The notes: generated by a model not told the origin, from the letters alone. A stretch of DNA of 64,000 nucleotides from an uncultured Bacteroidales bacterium (GCA_903959905.1 CAJBYO010000033.1:1-64000), one strand, 5' to 3'; numbered from the stretch's first letter, positions 48,909-57,470 are shown. Translations and numbers: made by a program.

Positions 48909-49811
48909 GTGAAGAAAAACCTTTCCGGTTTACTGATCTGCTTTTTACTGGTATCGCTCGCAGGGCATGCGCAGATTGACATTAAGCGGTATACCACTGC
49001 AACCGATACATTTTACTGGAAAAGATACATCCATATACCTAAACCGCCCAGGGCCAGCCTGCGGCGGTTTACTGTTTCCCGTTCATCCTCGAAAGTAGAG
49101 GAATTTATCAACAGGTATGCACAGGAGTTTACCCGATTCCAGGGTGATTCATCACGCCAGATCTCCGGAAATGAATTAAAAAAACAACTTTATCCTGTCG
49201 ACATCAATGGCGACAACCTTGCAGACATGATATTCTGCGGTAACAACAGCATTGAACCGGATATTGTGCGGATATGGCTCAATCGCCGCGACAGTTTTGA
49301 ACTTATTTTCGAGGATTACGGATACCTTTCTGCCTTCAGAAAATCAGAGGGAAAACTGGCTGAGATTCAGATAGGCGAAACCGGGTCGGGCAACGAATAC
49401 TTATATTTCACACGCAATTACCATGTTAACCACACACCAGGGGAAACAATGTTCATCAGGATGAAACAGGTAGTGGCCTGCGATTTCACTGAAGAACCTT
49501 CAAAATATTATGACCTGCCGGTTCAATTCACCTCCAGGGCTGATACCATGCTGCTGAGGGCCTCCGCAGCCTTGCTGAATGAACCGTTCAACCCCAGCCT
49601 TGATACTTTCGGAAACATCATTGCCAAATACCGCACTAAATCGCGCGGGGTCGTTCTTGCGTATAAATCAAACGGGAAAGGCAATGACTGGTTTTTTGTG
49701 GAGATGACACCAGCTGTAATGCCGTCTGCATCCATACTTTATGGAACAGACAAGATGCCGACGTTCATCAGGGGTTGGGTTTCAAGTCAGTCAATCCGGC
49801 TTGAACAATAA
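48909..49811 (+). CDS. Exported protein of unknown function
   Basis: 300 residues if the start is GTG 48909, which gives the signal peptide MKKNLSGLLICFLLVSLAGH. A TTG at 48897 would overlap metK and add four residues before it. No ATG is available upstream in this frame. PVDINGDNLADMIFCGNN resembles an FG-GAP/VCBS-type calcium loop. The rest has no family I recognise. The signal peptide suggests a periplasmic or surface location. It directly follows metK and ends at a bidirectional terminator. Confidence 0.72.
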   Translation: MKKNLSGLLICFLLVSLAGHAQIDIKRYTTATDTFYWKRYIHIPKPPRASLRRFTVSRSSSKVEEFINRYAQEFTRFQGDSSRQISGNELKKQLYPVDINGDNLADMIFCGNNSIEPDIVRIWLNRRDSFELIFEDYGYLSAFRKSEGKLAEIQIGETGSGNEYLYFTRNYHVNHTPGETMFIRMKQVVACDFTEEPSKYYDLPVQFTSRADTMLLRASAALLNEPFNPSLDTFGNIIAKYRTKSRGVVLAYKSNGKGNDWFFVEMTPAVMPSASILYGTDKMPTFIRGWVSSQSIRLEQ

Positions 49812-49814
49812 AAA

Positions 49815-49843
49815 AAAGGCATGCCCGGAAAAGGCATGCCTTT
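49815..49843. terminator. Bidirectional intrinsic terminator between convergent genes
   Basis: An 11-bp stem (49815-49825 with 49833-49843, 7-base loop) has A residues on the left and T residues on the right, so it serves both the gene ending at 49811 and the minus-strand gene ending at 49863. Confidence 0.88.
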
Positions 49844-49862
49844 AAATTAAACCAGTAAAATT

Positions 49863-50606
49863 TTAATGTCTTACGATCATCTTCCTGCTCTCAACAGTTT
49901 TCCCGTCGACAAGGAGTGAACAGAAATAAATGCCATCATTCATATCCATGGTGTTGATGCTGGCCTTTCCTGAATTAGCAGAAAGAACCTGTGTCATCAC
50001 GGTTGATCCAAGTAAGTTGCGAACCACGATTGTTCCGTTTGACCCTGCAGGGATAGAATAACTGCAGCTGGCCTGGGTTGTAGCTGGGTTCGGATAGATA
50101 TTTGACAGGGTAGCATGAAACGCATCTGACTCAGAAATCCCAAGGGGATAAGTTGTGTACTTCACAGTAACACTGGTGGAATCGTTCACATTTCCCTTGT
50201 CATAAAAAGTCCACCTGATCACGCTCTCGCCCGGTTTGAAATGACTGAAAGCAACCTGGGTATAATGGCCGCTGAATTCAGTGTTGATTTGTCCGGCCGG
50301 AATTGGCTGGTCGTTCGGGGAAACCATGGTGCCTGAACCGTAACAGCCACCTGCCCAGCACATGGAGACCTCGGTGGAGTCAAGAAGTGACAGATGTTCT
50401 TTTTTGCACAAAACCCTGATTGAATTGGCACTGGTATTTTTTACAGTGAAATAGGTTACCAACTCAACACTGTCAGGCGTTCCTGCCTGAATGAGGGTTG
50501 CATTCTGCGGAAGTGTGCCGCTATAGTTTGAAAGCACCAGGCTTTGGGAAAAACCAAAGAGGCCCAGGATAGTAAGAAAAAAAACAGAGAGGAAAAGTTT
50601 TTTCAT
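49863..50606 (-). CDS. T9SS cargo protein, 247 residues
   Basis: A signal peptide (MKKLFLSVFFLTILGLFGFS) is followed by a beta-rich domain (about 25-155) with two cysteine pairs (CKKEH, CWAGGCYG). The T9SS type A sorting domain (about 165-247) includes NIYPNPATTQASCSYSIPAG, FCSLLVDGKTVESRKMIVRH. The middle domain resembles small Bacteroidota exported proteins of unknown role. I see no catalytic motif. It is divergent from the Omp28-like gene, with two promoter boxes in the shared region. Confidence 0.85.
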   Translation of the reverse strand: MKKLFLSVFFLTILGLFGFSQSLVLSNYSGTLPQNATLIQAGTPDSVELVTYFTVKNTSANSIRVLCKKEHLSLLDSTEVSMCWAGGCYGSGTMVSPNDQPIPAGQINTEFSGHYTQVAFSHFKPGESVIRWTFYDKGNVNDSTSVTVKYTTYPLGISESDAFHATLSNIYPNPATTQASCSYSIPAGSNGTIVVRNLLGSTVMTQVLSANSGKASINTMDMNDGIYFCSLLVDGKTVESRKMIVRH

Positions 50607-50634
50607 GACAGTTTCTTTAAGAATGTTTGCGGAA

Positions 50635-50642
50635 CAAAGTTA
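50635..50642 (-). promoter_or_regulatory. Promoter -7 box of the 247-residue T9SS gene
   Basis: Minus-strand TAACTTTG lies 29 bp before the ATG at 50606. A -33 TTG is not evident at the usual spacing. Confidence 0.5.
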
Positions 50643-50663
50643 CACATTTTTTTTAAACTGTCA

Positions 50664-50695
50664 TTTGCGGCAAACCATAATATTTGTTATTTTTG
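50664..50695 (+). promoter_or_regulatory. Promoter of the Omp28-like gene
   Basis: TTTG (50664-50667) and TATTTTTG (50688-50695) are separated by 20 bp. The ATG at 50721 lies 25 bp further on. It is back to back with the minus-strand box at 50635-50642. Confidence 0.65.
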
Positions 50696-50720
50696 TAAGG
50701 TTTACATAAAAAAAACGACT

Positions 50721-52415
50721 ATGAAAAAATTTTTACTCATTATCTCTGTGTTCCTTTGTGTTTCAACTTCTTACAGCCAGTCACAGCGGCTGGTAATGCT
50801 GGAGGAATTCACCTCCGCAACCTGTGGCCCCTGCGTCAGTAAAAACACCCAGTTTCACACCTGGGAGCTGCAAAATCCCGACAAGTTTACATCAATCTAC
50901 TATCATGTAAACTGGCCGGCAGCCGGCGACCCCATGAATCTTGCGAACCCCGGCGAAGTTGCCACCAGGGTAAGTTATTACATGAGCTCTTCCAATATGT
51001 ATGTCCCCTACTCGGTTCTCGACGGGAATTACTACAATGGCAGTGCAGCGGGATGGAATATGACGAACATCAACAACCGGTATGCTGTTCCTTCACCTTT
51101 TGAAGTTCAGTTAATGCATTCGGTTTCGGCTGCACAGGATACGGTGTTTTCTACTGTGCTTGTCAAATGCACCCAGGATGTTGCAGCCAGTATGACTGTT
51201 CACAATGTCATCATTGAGAAATGGATACACTTCAACTCGGCCCCATGCGCAAGTTCAAACGGGGAGAGGGACTTTTACAATGTCATGAAAAAAATGATCC
51301 CCGGATCTGCCGGCACAAATCTGCCTCCTTCGATGCTTGCGGGTGACTATGTGCTGATTGAAGGCACGTGGAAAGTCGGCACCGTGTATGACTTTACACA
51401 GATCGCCTCTGTCGGGTTTGTTCAGGATAAAGGCACAAAGGAGATTTACCAGACAGCAAGAAGCACAACCGGCCCCATCATCCTGCCATACAATACTGAC
51501 GTACAAACTCTTGAAGTTGTCAACATGCTGCCAAAAACCTGTAAAAATAAAATTGCTCCTGCTGTAAAAATCAGGAACAACGGCAATAACCCAATTACCA
51601 GTATGACCATTAAGTACAAGATCAACAACGGTACTTTAAGCAGTTTTACCTGGAACGGTACACTTGCAAGTTTACAGAAAACCGTTGTCACACTGCCTGA
51701 GTACATTTTTAACCTTCTTGATCAGAACACACTGACGGTTTATACAGTAAGCCCGAACAATGCAGCCGACCAGTATCCGAAAAACGACACACTCCAGTTT
51801 AATTTCACCACATCGCCAGTTTCAACCAGCCAGGTAAAAGTGGCACTGCGAACTGACAATGCTCCCGCAGAAACAACCTGGGAGATAAAAAATTCGCTGA
51901 ATGTTGTTGTTGCAAGCGGAGGACCCTATGCCGAACCGAATAAGCTTTACCAGCAAACCTATACTTTACCGCAGGCTGACTGTTACACCTTCATCATCCA
52001 TGATGCAGGCGGAAATGGCATTTGCTGTGCCAATGGCAACGGCGGCTACGAAGTTTCCTCAAACGGGACAACCATCAAGCAGGGCGGATCATTTGCATAT
52101 TCCGAAACTGCCGAATTCTGGATGGACGCCCCGACAGGCACACCTGAATTAAGCAATAACAATTCTTTATCCGTTTATCCCAACCCGATGGACGGTTCCT
52201 CCTCTGTTGTTTTCTTTCTGAAGCAAAGCAACGAGGTTCACATGACTCTTTTCAGTGCCTTCGGTGAAAAGGTTGCATCATCATCACTGGGATTTCTTGA
52301 TGCAGGCAGACAGCAAACAACGCTGGATTCGCGCAATTTAAAGCCGGGGATGTACGTCCTTCAGATCAGCACAGGATCAGAAGTTTATTCAAGGAAAGTT
52401 TCAGTAGTCAGGTAA
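50721..52415 (+). CDS. Omp28-related protein with T9SS sorting domain
   Basis: 564 residues from ATG 50721, where the signal peptide starts (MKKFLLIISVFLCVSTSYS). A longer frame from 50544 would run through the promoter. The Omp28-type thioredoxin-like region begins VMLEEFTSATCGPCVSKNTQ, with a CxxC (CGPC) near residue 36. VPYSVLDGNYYNG and FVQDKGTKEIYQ fit that family. After beta-rich modules (about 260-470, including CYTFIIHDAGGNGICCANGN), the end SVYPNPMDGSSSVVFFLKQS to YSRKVSVVR is a T9SS type A sorting domain. It is an outer-membrane-associated or secreted protein of unknown substrate. The CGPC pair suggests redox activity or structure. Confidence 0.85.
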   Translation: MKKFLLIISVFLCVSTSYSQSQRLVMLEEFTSATCGPCVSKNTQFHTWELQNPDKFTSIYYHVNWPAAGDPMNLANPGEVATRVSYYMSSSNMYVPYSVLDGNYYNGSAAGWNMTNINNRYAVPSPFEVQLMHSVSAAQDTVFSTVLVKCTQDVAASMTVHNVIIEKWIHFNSAPCASSNGERDFYNVMKKMIPGSAGTNLPPSMLAGDYVLIEGTWKVGTVYDFTQIASVGFVQDKGTKEIYQTARSTTGPIILPYNTDVQTLEVVNMLPKTCKNKIAPAVKIRNNGNNPITSMTIKYKINNGTLSSFTWNGTLASLQKTVVTLPEYIFNLLDQNTLTVYTVSPNNAADQYPKNDTLQFNFTTSPVSTSQVKVALRTDNAPAETTWEIKNSLNVVVASGGPYAEPNKLYQQTYTLPQADCYTFIIHDAGGNGICCANGNGGYEVSSNGTTIKQGGSFAYSETAEFWMDAPTGTPELSNNNSLSVYPNPMDGSSSVVFFLKQSNEVHMTLFSAFGEKVASSSLGFLDAGRQQTTLDSRNLKPGMYVLQISTGSEVYSRKVSVVR

Positions 52416-52416
52416 A

Positions 52417-53478
52417 TTAATCATGATGCGGTATCCTGACTTCCAGGGCACCGACACCATAAGATTTCATGGGGGCGTCGAAGAAATCGATGCCCCCTGT
52501 TTTTTTAAGCAGTTCAATCAGGCAGGCCCTGAGGATTCCGTTTCCGACACCGTGAATAAAGGTCACTTTCAGGAAATGCGAGGCAATGGCGCTGTCGAGA
52601 CATTTCAGGAAATAATTTTTCTGAAAATCAAGGATTTCGGATTTATCCAGGTTTGCAGGATCATCAACCAGCTCATGGATGTGCAGGTCAACCACAGCCT
52701 CCCGGGGTGAAACCTGGTAGCGGGAAATAAACGGCCTGGAAGATTGCTGATCAGCGCCTGATACCTGTTCGGCAGGTACGGGTGCAAGTTCCAGGAAATA
52801 CTCCGTGAGAGACAGCACTTTTACTACGATCCCTTTTGCCTGAACAACAGAATTATCGCGGTAGTTGCCTTCTTTGAAAAACCTTTTTCCATCCACCTTA
52901 AAATCGGCATTGAAGGGTGGCAGCAAGGTGAGGCACTGTTCCTTGTGGAAAAGGAACTGGATGCACCCATCGGTCCAATGAGTCAACTGCTCACGGTTGA
53001 TTGTAGCCAGCAACAGTTTTGAATCGGGGAAAATACTTCCGTAGTCAACACCGTTGTAATGCCCTACCGGTGTTTTGCTGAATATATTGTAGAGAACATC
53101 ATAGGAGCTGTTGTTGATTAAAAACACATCCAGTTGCCCAGTGATCAGCCATTTTTGGTCATGCGGAACAAAGGCGAGACTGATCTCTTCAGATTTCCTG
53201 TCAGCCGACAGGTGAGCAGGCAAACTTCTCAGCCGGTCATCTTCCGGCTCTTCAGGTTCGCTATTTATTTCAGTCATGTCAATATTGTAATGTTCCTCGA
53301 AAAATCTTGCTGCAGGTTCAGCCGGGTCAATCCTGATCAGTTCACTGATCATGGTTGGAATCTCAAAGCCGTCCTCAATCATGATACTGACCATGCGGCT
53401 GTCAATAATGCGGGTTACTATGCCCCCGCCTGATGCGTTGAGGAACTTTACTTTATCGCCTGGTTTGAGGGTGCTCAT
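52417..53478 (-). CDS. DUF2027 protein with C-terminal Smr domain
   Basis: 353 residues. The N-terminus (STLKPGDKVKFLNASGGGIV) is an SH3-like KOW-type fold of the DUF2027 group common in Bacteroidota, continuing to about residue 250. The C-terminal 95 residues form an Smr domain: VVDLHIHELVDD with the DLHxH motif, and VTFIHGVGNGILR, the conserved GxGxG/HGxGxG loop. Smr domains act as nucleases in MutS2 and related proteins. There is no MutS part here. The stop lies 1 bp from that of the Omp28-like gene. Its promoter is about 325 bp upstream, so its leader carries array 2. Confidence 0.85.
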   Translation of the reverse strand: MSTLKPGDKVKFLNASGGGIVTRIIDSRMVSIMIEDGFEIPTMISELIRIDPAEPAARFFEEHYNIDMTEINSEPEEPEDDRLRSLPAHLSADRKSEEISLAFVPHDQKWLITGQLDVFLINNSSYDVLYNIFSKTPVGHYNGVDYGSIFPDSKLLLATINREQLTHWTDGCIQFLFHKEQCLTLLPPFNADFKVDGKRFFKEGNYRDNSVVQAKGIVVKVLSLTEYFLELAPVPAEQVSGADQQSSRPFISRYQVSPREAVVDLHIHELVDDPANLDKSEILDFQKNYFLKCLDSAIASHFLKVTFIHGVGNGILRACLIELLKKTGGIDFFDAPMKSYGVGALEVRIPHHD

Positions 53479-53524
53479 AGGGTTGGGGATTGGTTAGGGA
53501 TTGGGGTTGGGCTAATTAGGTGGT

Positions 53525-53740
53525 GGACAGGTGGACGAGCGGACGAGCGGACGAGTGGACAAGCGGACGGGCGGACGAGTGGACGAGCGGACGAGTGGAC
53601 AAGCGGACGAGTGGACAAGCGGACGGGCGGACGAGTGGACGGGCGGACGAGTGGACGGGCGGACGAGTGGACGAGCGGACGAGTGGACGAGTGGAGGAGC
53701 GGATGGGCGGACAAGCGGATGGGTGAACAGGTGGAAGAGT
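53525..53740. repeat. Array 2: twenty-seven 8-bp GGACRRGY units
   Basis: Exactly 216 bp in 8-bp phase from 53525. Twenty-two units keep GGAC. Unit ends are mostly GAGT, GAGC, AAGC and GGGC. Variation is confined almost entirely to purine or pyrimidine transitions, with the right end degenerating (GGAG, GGAT, GAAC, GGAA). It lies between the promoter and start of the Smr gene. All the frames across it are open because the unit cannot encode a stop. Confidence 0.95.
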
Positions 53741-53803
53741 GGACTGGAGGAAAGGGCCATATTGTACAAACTGTGCTTACTGTTTTTTTTGATAACAAGG
53801 GTG

Positions 53804-53811
53804 CAAAGATA
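53804..53811 (-). promoter_or_regulatory. Promoter -7 box of the Smr-domain gene
   Basis: Minus-strand TATCTTTG, followed by CAC, repeats the rplM promoter sequence. Transcription starting near 53798 would give a leader of about 320 bases containing array 2 as GYYYGUCC-rich RNA. A -33 TTG is present only at a longer spacing (about 24 bp). Confidence 0.55.
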
Positions 53812-53952
53812 CCGCATATTTAAATAATGATTTTGACAAGTTTTCAGATCTGTTTATCCCTCATGCATATGAACAATACCCATGTAACCGAGTTCGTGTC
53901 CCTAAATTCTTTTTTCAAGCGGAAATCATTTTATCTCCAACCAAACACTCCC

Positions 53953-54124
53953 ACTCACTAGTTCACCAGTTCACCAGTTCACCTGCTCACCCGCTCACCC
54001 GCTCACCCGCTCACCCGCTCACCCGTCCCCCTGTCCGCTTGTCCGTTCGTCCGCTTGTCCGCCTGTCCGCCTGTCCGCCTGTCCGCCTGTCCGCCTGTCC
54101 GCTCGTCCGCCCGTCCACCCGTCC
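53953..54124. repeat. Array 3: compound 8-bp array upstream of the porin gene
   Basis: Two segments in 8-bp phase. Segment one has nine units related to GGGTGAGC (read on the minus strand), from 53953 to 54024. Segment two has twelve GGACRRGY units (minus strand) from 54029 to 54124. A 4-bp half unit (54025-54028) shifts the phase between them. Five identical GGACAGGC units sit in the middle of segment two. It lies 113 bp before the porin ATG. Confidence 0.93.
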
Positions 54125-54236
54125 GCCCCCTAACTCCCTCAAAATCCGCCCGTACCCTCCACACCAGATATGGCAAATTTTGAATATTAAAAAAAGTGTT
54201 AACTTGCGCCCCATTATTAACCAAAAAAAAAACATT

Positions 54237-55481
54237 ATGAGGAGAATTACTACCCTGCTGTTATTCTTTTGTTTAGCAGCAACCACGTTGTTTGGAGGCG
54301 GATACCAGGTGGGTTTGCATGGTGTACGCAACATCGGCATGGGCCTTATAGGAACTTCGCTGAGCTATGATGCCAGCAGTTTATTCTACAACCCTGGCGG
54401 GGCTGCATTTGTCAATGACAAATGGAGTTTTTCAGGCGGTGTTAGTTTAATCATGGCCAGAGGAACATTCCAGGCAAAAAACGCCAATTACCAGGCAACA
54501 ATCAAGCATGAACTGAACACTCCGTTTTATGTTTATGCAGCTTTCAAGCCGACCAAGAACTTAAGCATTGGTATTGCAGTCAATACCCCTTACGGTAACC
54601 GGCTTGCTTGGGAGGATGATAATGGTGCAGACTGGAAAGGACGTTTCCTTATCAAGGATATTTCGTTCAAAGCCATTACTTATCAGCCGACAATCTCCTA
54701 CAAATTCGGGGATGTATTCGGAATCGGCGCCGGCTTTGTCTATACAACCGGTACAGTTGACATGAACAAATCGCTCCCTTTTGAAGGAACAAGCGGTGAA
54801 GGAACCCTGAATGTAAAAGGGAGCACCCAGGCCTATGGTTTCAATGCAGGGATTATGATTCATCCCGACAAAGGCTGGAGCATCGGTATTGACTACCGTT
54901 CAAAAATTGAGATGAAAGTTAAAGGTGCTGACGCTACTTTTACTGTTCCCCAGTCACTCAGCACAAATTTCCCGGCTAACAACAAGGTGGATGTCATGCT
55001 GCCGTTGCCTGCCAACCTCGATCTTGGTGTTTCCTATGAATTCGGAAAAGAGAAACAGTGGATGATTGGTGTAAACCTCTGTTATGTATTCTGGAGCACT
55101 TATGATTCCCTGGTTTTTGATTTTGAGACAAAGACTCCGGTTGTTAACAGAACAGCCTCTCCTGCTCTTTACACCGATCAGATGATCGTTCGCGTAGGCG
55201 CACAGTATAAAGCCGGTAAAGTTGTTACCCTCAGGGCCGGTGGATATTATGATCCTTCTCCTGTTAAAAGCGATTACCTTAATCCGCAAACTCCAAGTCT
55301 CACCGAAGTTGGTCTGACCTGCGGGGTTTCAGTCTATCCTTTCAAAGGATTCAGTGTTGACGCCGCCTTCCTGTACCTGGTTGGAGCACAGCGCGACGGA
55401 ACATTCTCCCCCGACAATTTTGCCGGCACATACCGCACAGGTTTCTATATTCCGGCAATCGGATTATCATACAGTTTTTAA
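54237..55481 (+). CDS. FadL/OmpP1-family outer-membrane transporter
   Basis: 414 residues from ATG 54237 (MRRITTLLLFFCLAATTLFG signal peptide). A longer frame reaches into array 3 but is only repeat translation. GLHGVRNIGMGLIGTSLSYD, DASSLFYNPGGAAF and VNTPYGNRLAWEDDN match the N-terminal hatch and NPA-like region of FadL/TodX proteins, followed by a 14-strand-type barrel ending YIPAIGLSYSF with a terminal Phe. The family takes hydrophobic compounds such as fatty acids or aromatics across the outer membrane. It is followed 19 bp later by the GDSL lipoprotein gene, so the two may act on the same lipid-like substrate. Confidence 0.9.
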   Translation: MRRITTLLLFFCLAATTLFGGGYQVGLHGVRNIGMGLIGTSLSYDASSLFYNPGGAAFVNDKWSFSGGVSLIMARGTFQAKNANYQATIKHELNTPFYVYAAFKPTKNLSIGIAVNTPYGNRLAWEDDNGADWKGRFLIKDISFKAITYQPTISYKFGDVFGIGAGFVYTTGTVDMNKSLPFEGTSGEGTLNVKGSTQAYGFNAGIMIHPDKGWSIGIDYRSKIEMKVKGADATFTVPQSLSTNFPANNKVDVMLPLPANLDLGVSYEFGKEKQWMIGVNLCYVFWSTYDSLVFDFETKTPVVNRTASPALYTDQMIVRVGAQYKAGKVVTLRAGGYYDPSPVKSDYLNPQTPSLTEVGLTCGVSVYPFKGFSVDAAFLYLVGAQRDGTFSPDNFAGTYRTGFYIPAIGLSYSF

Positions 55482-55500
55482 CTTTTAATACATGAACGCT

Positions 55501-56823
55501 ATGAAAAAAATTCTTTTCATCATATTGTCCGTTGCCCTGTTTACTGCTTGTGAACGTAAGATAGACGAATTCAAGGTTGGCAAAGGGTCGGCAAATTTCA
55601 CCACGTATGTTGCCATGGGGAACTCCCTGATGTCGGGGTATGCCGATGGTGCACTTTACCAGACGGGGCAGAAGTACTCCCTTCCAAACATCATTGCCGG
55701 TCAACTGGCACTTGCCGGGTCTGGCAATTTTGTTCAGCCCATGGTAAACAGTGAATATGGGGTAGCTTATCCCGGTTCACAGCCAAAACTAGTACTGGGT
55801 TATTCTTCCAGCCCCTGCCAGCCCGGTGTTATTTCATTGTCCCCTGTCCGTTCGGAGGGAACCATGGAGCCTCTTCAACCAGTAGGATACCCGGTTAACA
55901 ACCTCGCCATTCCCGGTGCCAAATCATTTCACATGTTATTTCCCGGCTATGCTCAGTTCAACCCGTATTATGCACGTTTTGCCAGCAGCCCGACCAACAT
56001 GGTTGTGCAGGAAATCGCTCCGTTAAACCCGACCTTTTTCACCATGTGGTTAGGCGATAATGATGTGCTTTCGTATGCTCTCACCGGAGGCGTTGGCGAC
56101 ACACTGACCAGTCCTGCATTCTTCCAGACTGCCATGGGCGGTGTACTTACCGCGCTGACGGCCAACAAGGCACAGGGCGTCATTGCCAACATCCCGGATG
56201 TAACAGCTATTCCTTATTTTGCCACCATTCCTTACAATGGCCTTGTTCTTACACAAAGTCAGGCTGACTCAGTAAACATGGCCATGGCACTGTACCAGTT
56301 ACCGTTTCACTACACTGCCGGTCCGAATCCCTTCCTCGTGAATGATCCAACGTCACCACACCCGATGTTCAAGGTGCGCCAGATGCAGGCCGGAGAACTT
56401 GTGCTTATGTCAGTTCCCCAGGATTCGCTGAAATGCATGGGCATGGGAATCATCAACAGGGTAACATTTATGCCTTATCCTATTCCAACCCAGTTTGTGC
56501 TGACCTCTGATGAGGTTTACAAAATCAAGACCACCACGGCTGCTTACAACCAGATCCTGGCCGGACTTGCCACTCATTTTGAAATCGGTCTCGTTGACAT
56601 GAATTCAAAACTCACCGACATTCAGAAAGGTATCGTTTGGGACGGTGTAAAACTCAATACTAAGTTTGTCACAGGTGGTGCCTTCTCTCTTGACGGGATA
56701 CACCTGAACCCAAGAGGATGTGCTGTTGCAGCAAATTATTTCATTGATGCAATTAATGCCAAATATGGCAGCACAATTCCGCAGGTTAACATCACAAGTT
56801 ACCCGGGAGTTACTTTCCCGTAA
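55501..56823 (+). CDS. SGNH/GDSL hydrolase-like lipoprotein
   Basis: 440 residues from ATG 55501 (an ATG at 55492 adds three). The lipobox LFTAC ends the signal peptide at Cys17, so this is a lipoprotein. Block I reads MGNSLMSG, with Asn in place of the usual Asp before the nucleophile Ser. Block III is LGDND, and block V DGIHLNPRG holds the catalytic Asp-x-x-His. SGNH enzymes cleave esters of lipids or sugars. It follows the FadL-type gene by 19 bp, which suggests ester hydrolysis at the outer membrane coupled to uptake. A terminator follows at 56843. Confidence 0.82.
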   Translation: MKKILFIILSVALFTACERKIDEFKVGKGSANFTTYVAMGNSLMSGYADGALYQTGQKYSLPNIIAGQLALAGSGNFVQPMVNSEYGVAYPGSQPKLVLGYSSSPCQPGVISLSPVRSEGTMEPLQPVGYPVNNLAIPGAKSFHMLFPGYAQFNPYYARFASSPTNMVVQEIAPLNPTFFTMWLGDNDVLSYALTGGVGDTLTSPAFFQTAMGGVLTALTANKAQGVIANIPDVTAIPYFATIPYNGLVLTQSQADSVNMAMALYQLPFHYTAGPNPFLVNDPTSPHPMFKVRQMQAGELVLMSVPQDSLKCMGMGIINRVTFMPYPIPTQFVLTSDEVYKIKTTTAAYNQILAGLATHFEIGLVDMNSKLTDIQKGIVWDGVKLNTKFVTGGAFSLDGIHLNPRGCAVAANYFIDAINAKYGSTIPQVNITSYPGVTFP

Positions 56824-56842
56824 ATCATATTTGTAAACCGGT

Positions 56843-56887
56843 AAACGGGCAAGCTGGAGATTTCTTTCCGGCCTGCCCGTTTCCTTT
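56843..56887 (+). terminator. Intrinsic terminator after the GDSL gene
   Basis: A 9-bp outer stem (56843-56851 with 56874-56882) with further pairing inside is followed by CTTTTTT-type sequence. It lies 19 bp past the stop at 56823 and faces the convergent rdgB gene. Confidence 0.8.
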
Positions 56888-56888
56888 T

Positions 56889-57470
56889 TTATTCAGTGCC
56901 TGCCAAATATTTCCGCATCTTTTCCACGGCCCGGCCCCTGTGGCTTATCCCGTTCTTAAGGTAAGGCGGCATTTCTGCAAAAGTCTGCCGGTGGCCATCG
57001 GGGAGAAAAACAGGGTCATATCCAAACCCATCGCTCCCTGATCTTTTCTCAGTTATTATACCATCAATGCGGCCTTCAAACAACAGTTCCTTTCCATCCA
57101 TGATCAGGCAGATCACACAACGGAAACAGGCTTTCCTTTCAGTGATACCGGAGAGTTCGCCAAGAATTTTATCAATGTTATCGTCAAAACTGCATCCTTC
57201 CCCGGCATACCTTGCGGAATACACGCCCGGGCGGCCATCCAGCGACTCAATTTCAAGGCCGGTGTCGTCGGCAAAACAATTTTCACCTGTACGGTCGTAA
57301 ATAAAACGTGCTTTTTGAATGGCGTTACCCTGGATTGTTTCCTGGGTTTCAGGGATATCAACATCCAGGTTTATATCGCGCAGACTGTTGATGCGGAAAT
57401 CGTTGCCGAGAATTTCCCGGACTTCCTGCAGTTTGTGGGCGTTGTTGGTGGCGAAGAGGAGTGTGGGCAT
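56889..57470 (-). CDS. rdgB: Non-canonical purine NTP pyrophosphatase (RdgB/HAM1)
   Basis: 193 residues, the usual length. TLLFATNNAHKLQEVREILG is the N-terminal substrate loop, NCFADDTGLEIESLDGRPGV carries the metal-binding aspartates, and SDGFGYDPVFLPDGH and NGISHRGRAVEKM are further signatures. It hydrolyses XTP and ITP to keep them out of DNA and RNA. It follows ddl, separated by 24 bp made wholly of a 7-bp repeat. Confidence 0.97.
   Translation of the reverse strand: MPTLLFATNNAHKLQEVREILGNDFRINSLRDINLDVDIPETQETIQGNAIQKARFIYDRTGENCFADDTGLEIESLDGRPGVYSARYAGEGCSFDDNIDKILGELSGITERKACFRCVICLIMDGKELLFEGRIDGIITEKRSGSDGFGYDPVFLPDGHRQTFAEMPPYLKNGISHRGRAVEKMRKYLAGTE

Noticed and set aside
53475..53827. 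Several plus- and minus-strand frames across array 2
   Set aside because: They are translations of the 8-bp repeat in different frames with no signal peptide or non-repeat domain.
45183..54124. Possible CRISPR arrays at the GGAC-rich repeats
   Set aside because: The units are 8 bp and directly contiguous, with no spacers and no cas genes nearby.
54003..54236. N-terminal extension of the porin into array 3 and a minus-strand 73-codon frame
   Set aside because: The signal peptide begins at ATG 54237. The rest is repeat translation.
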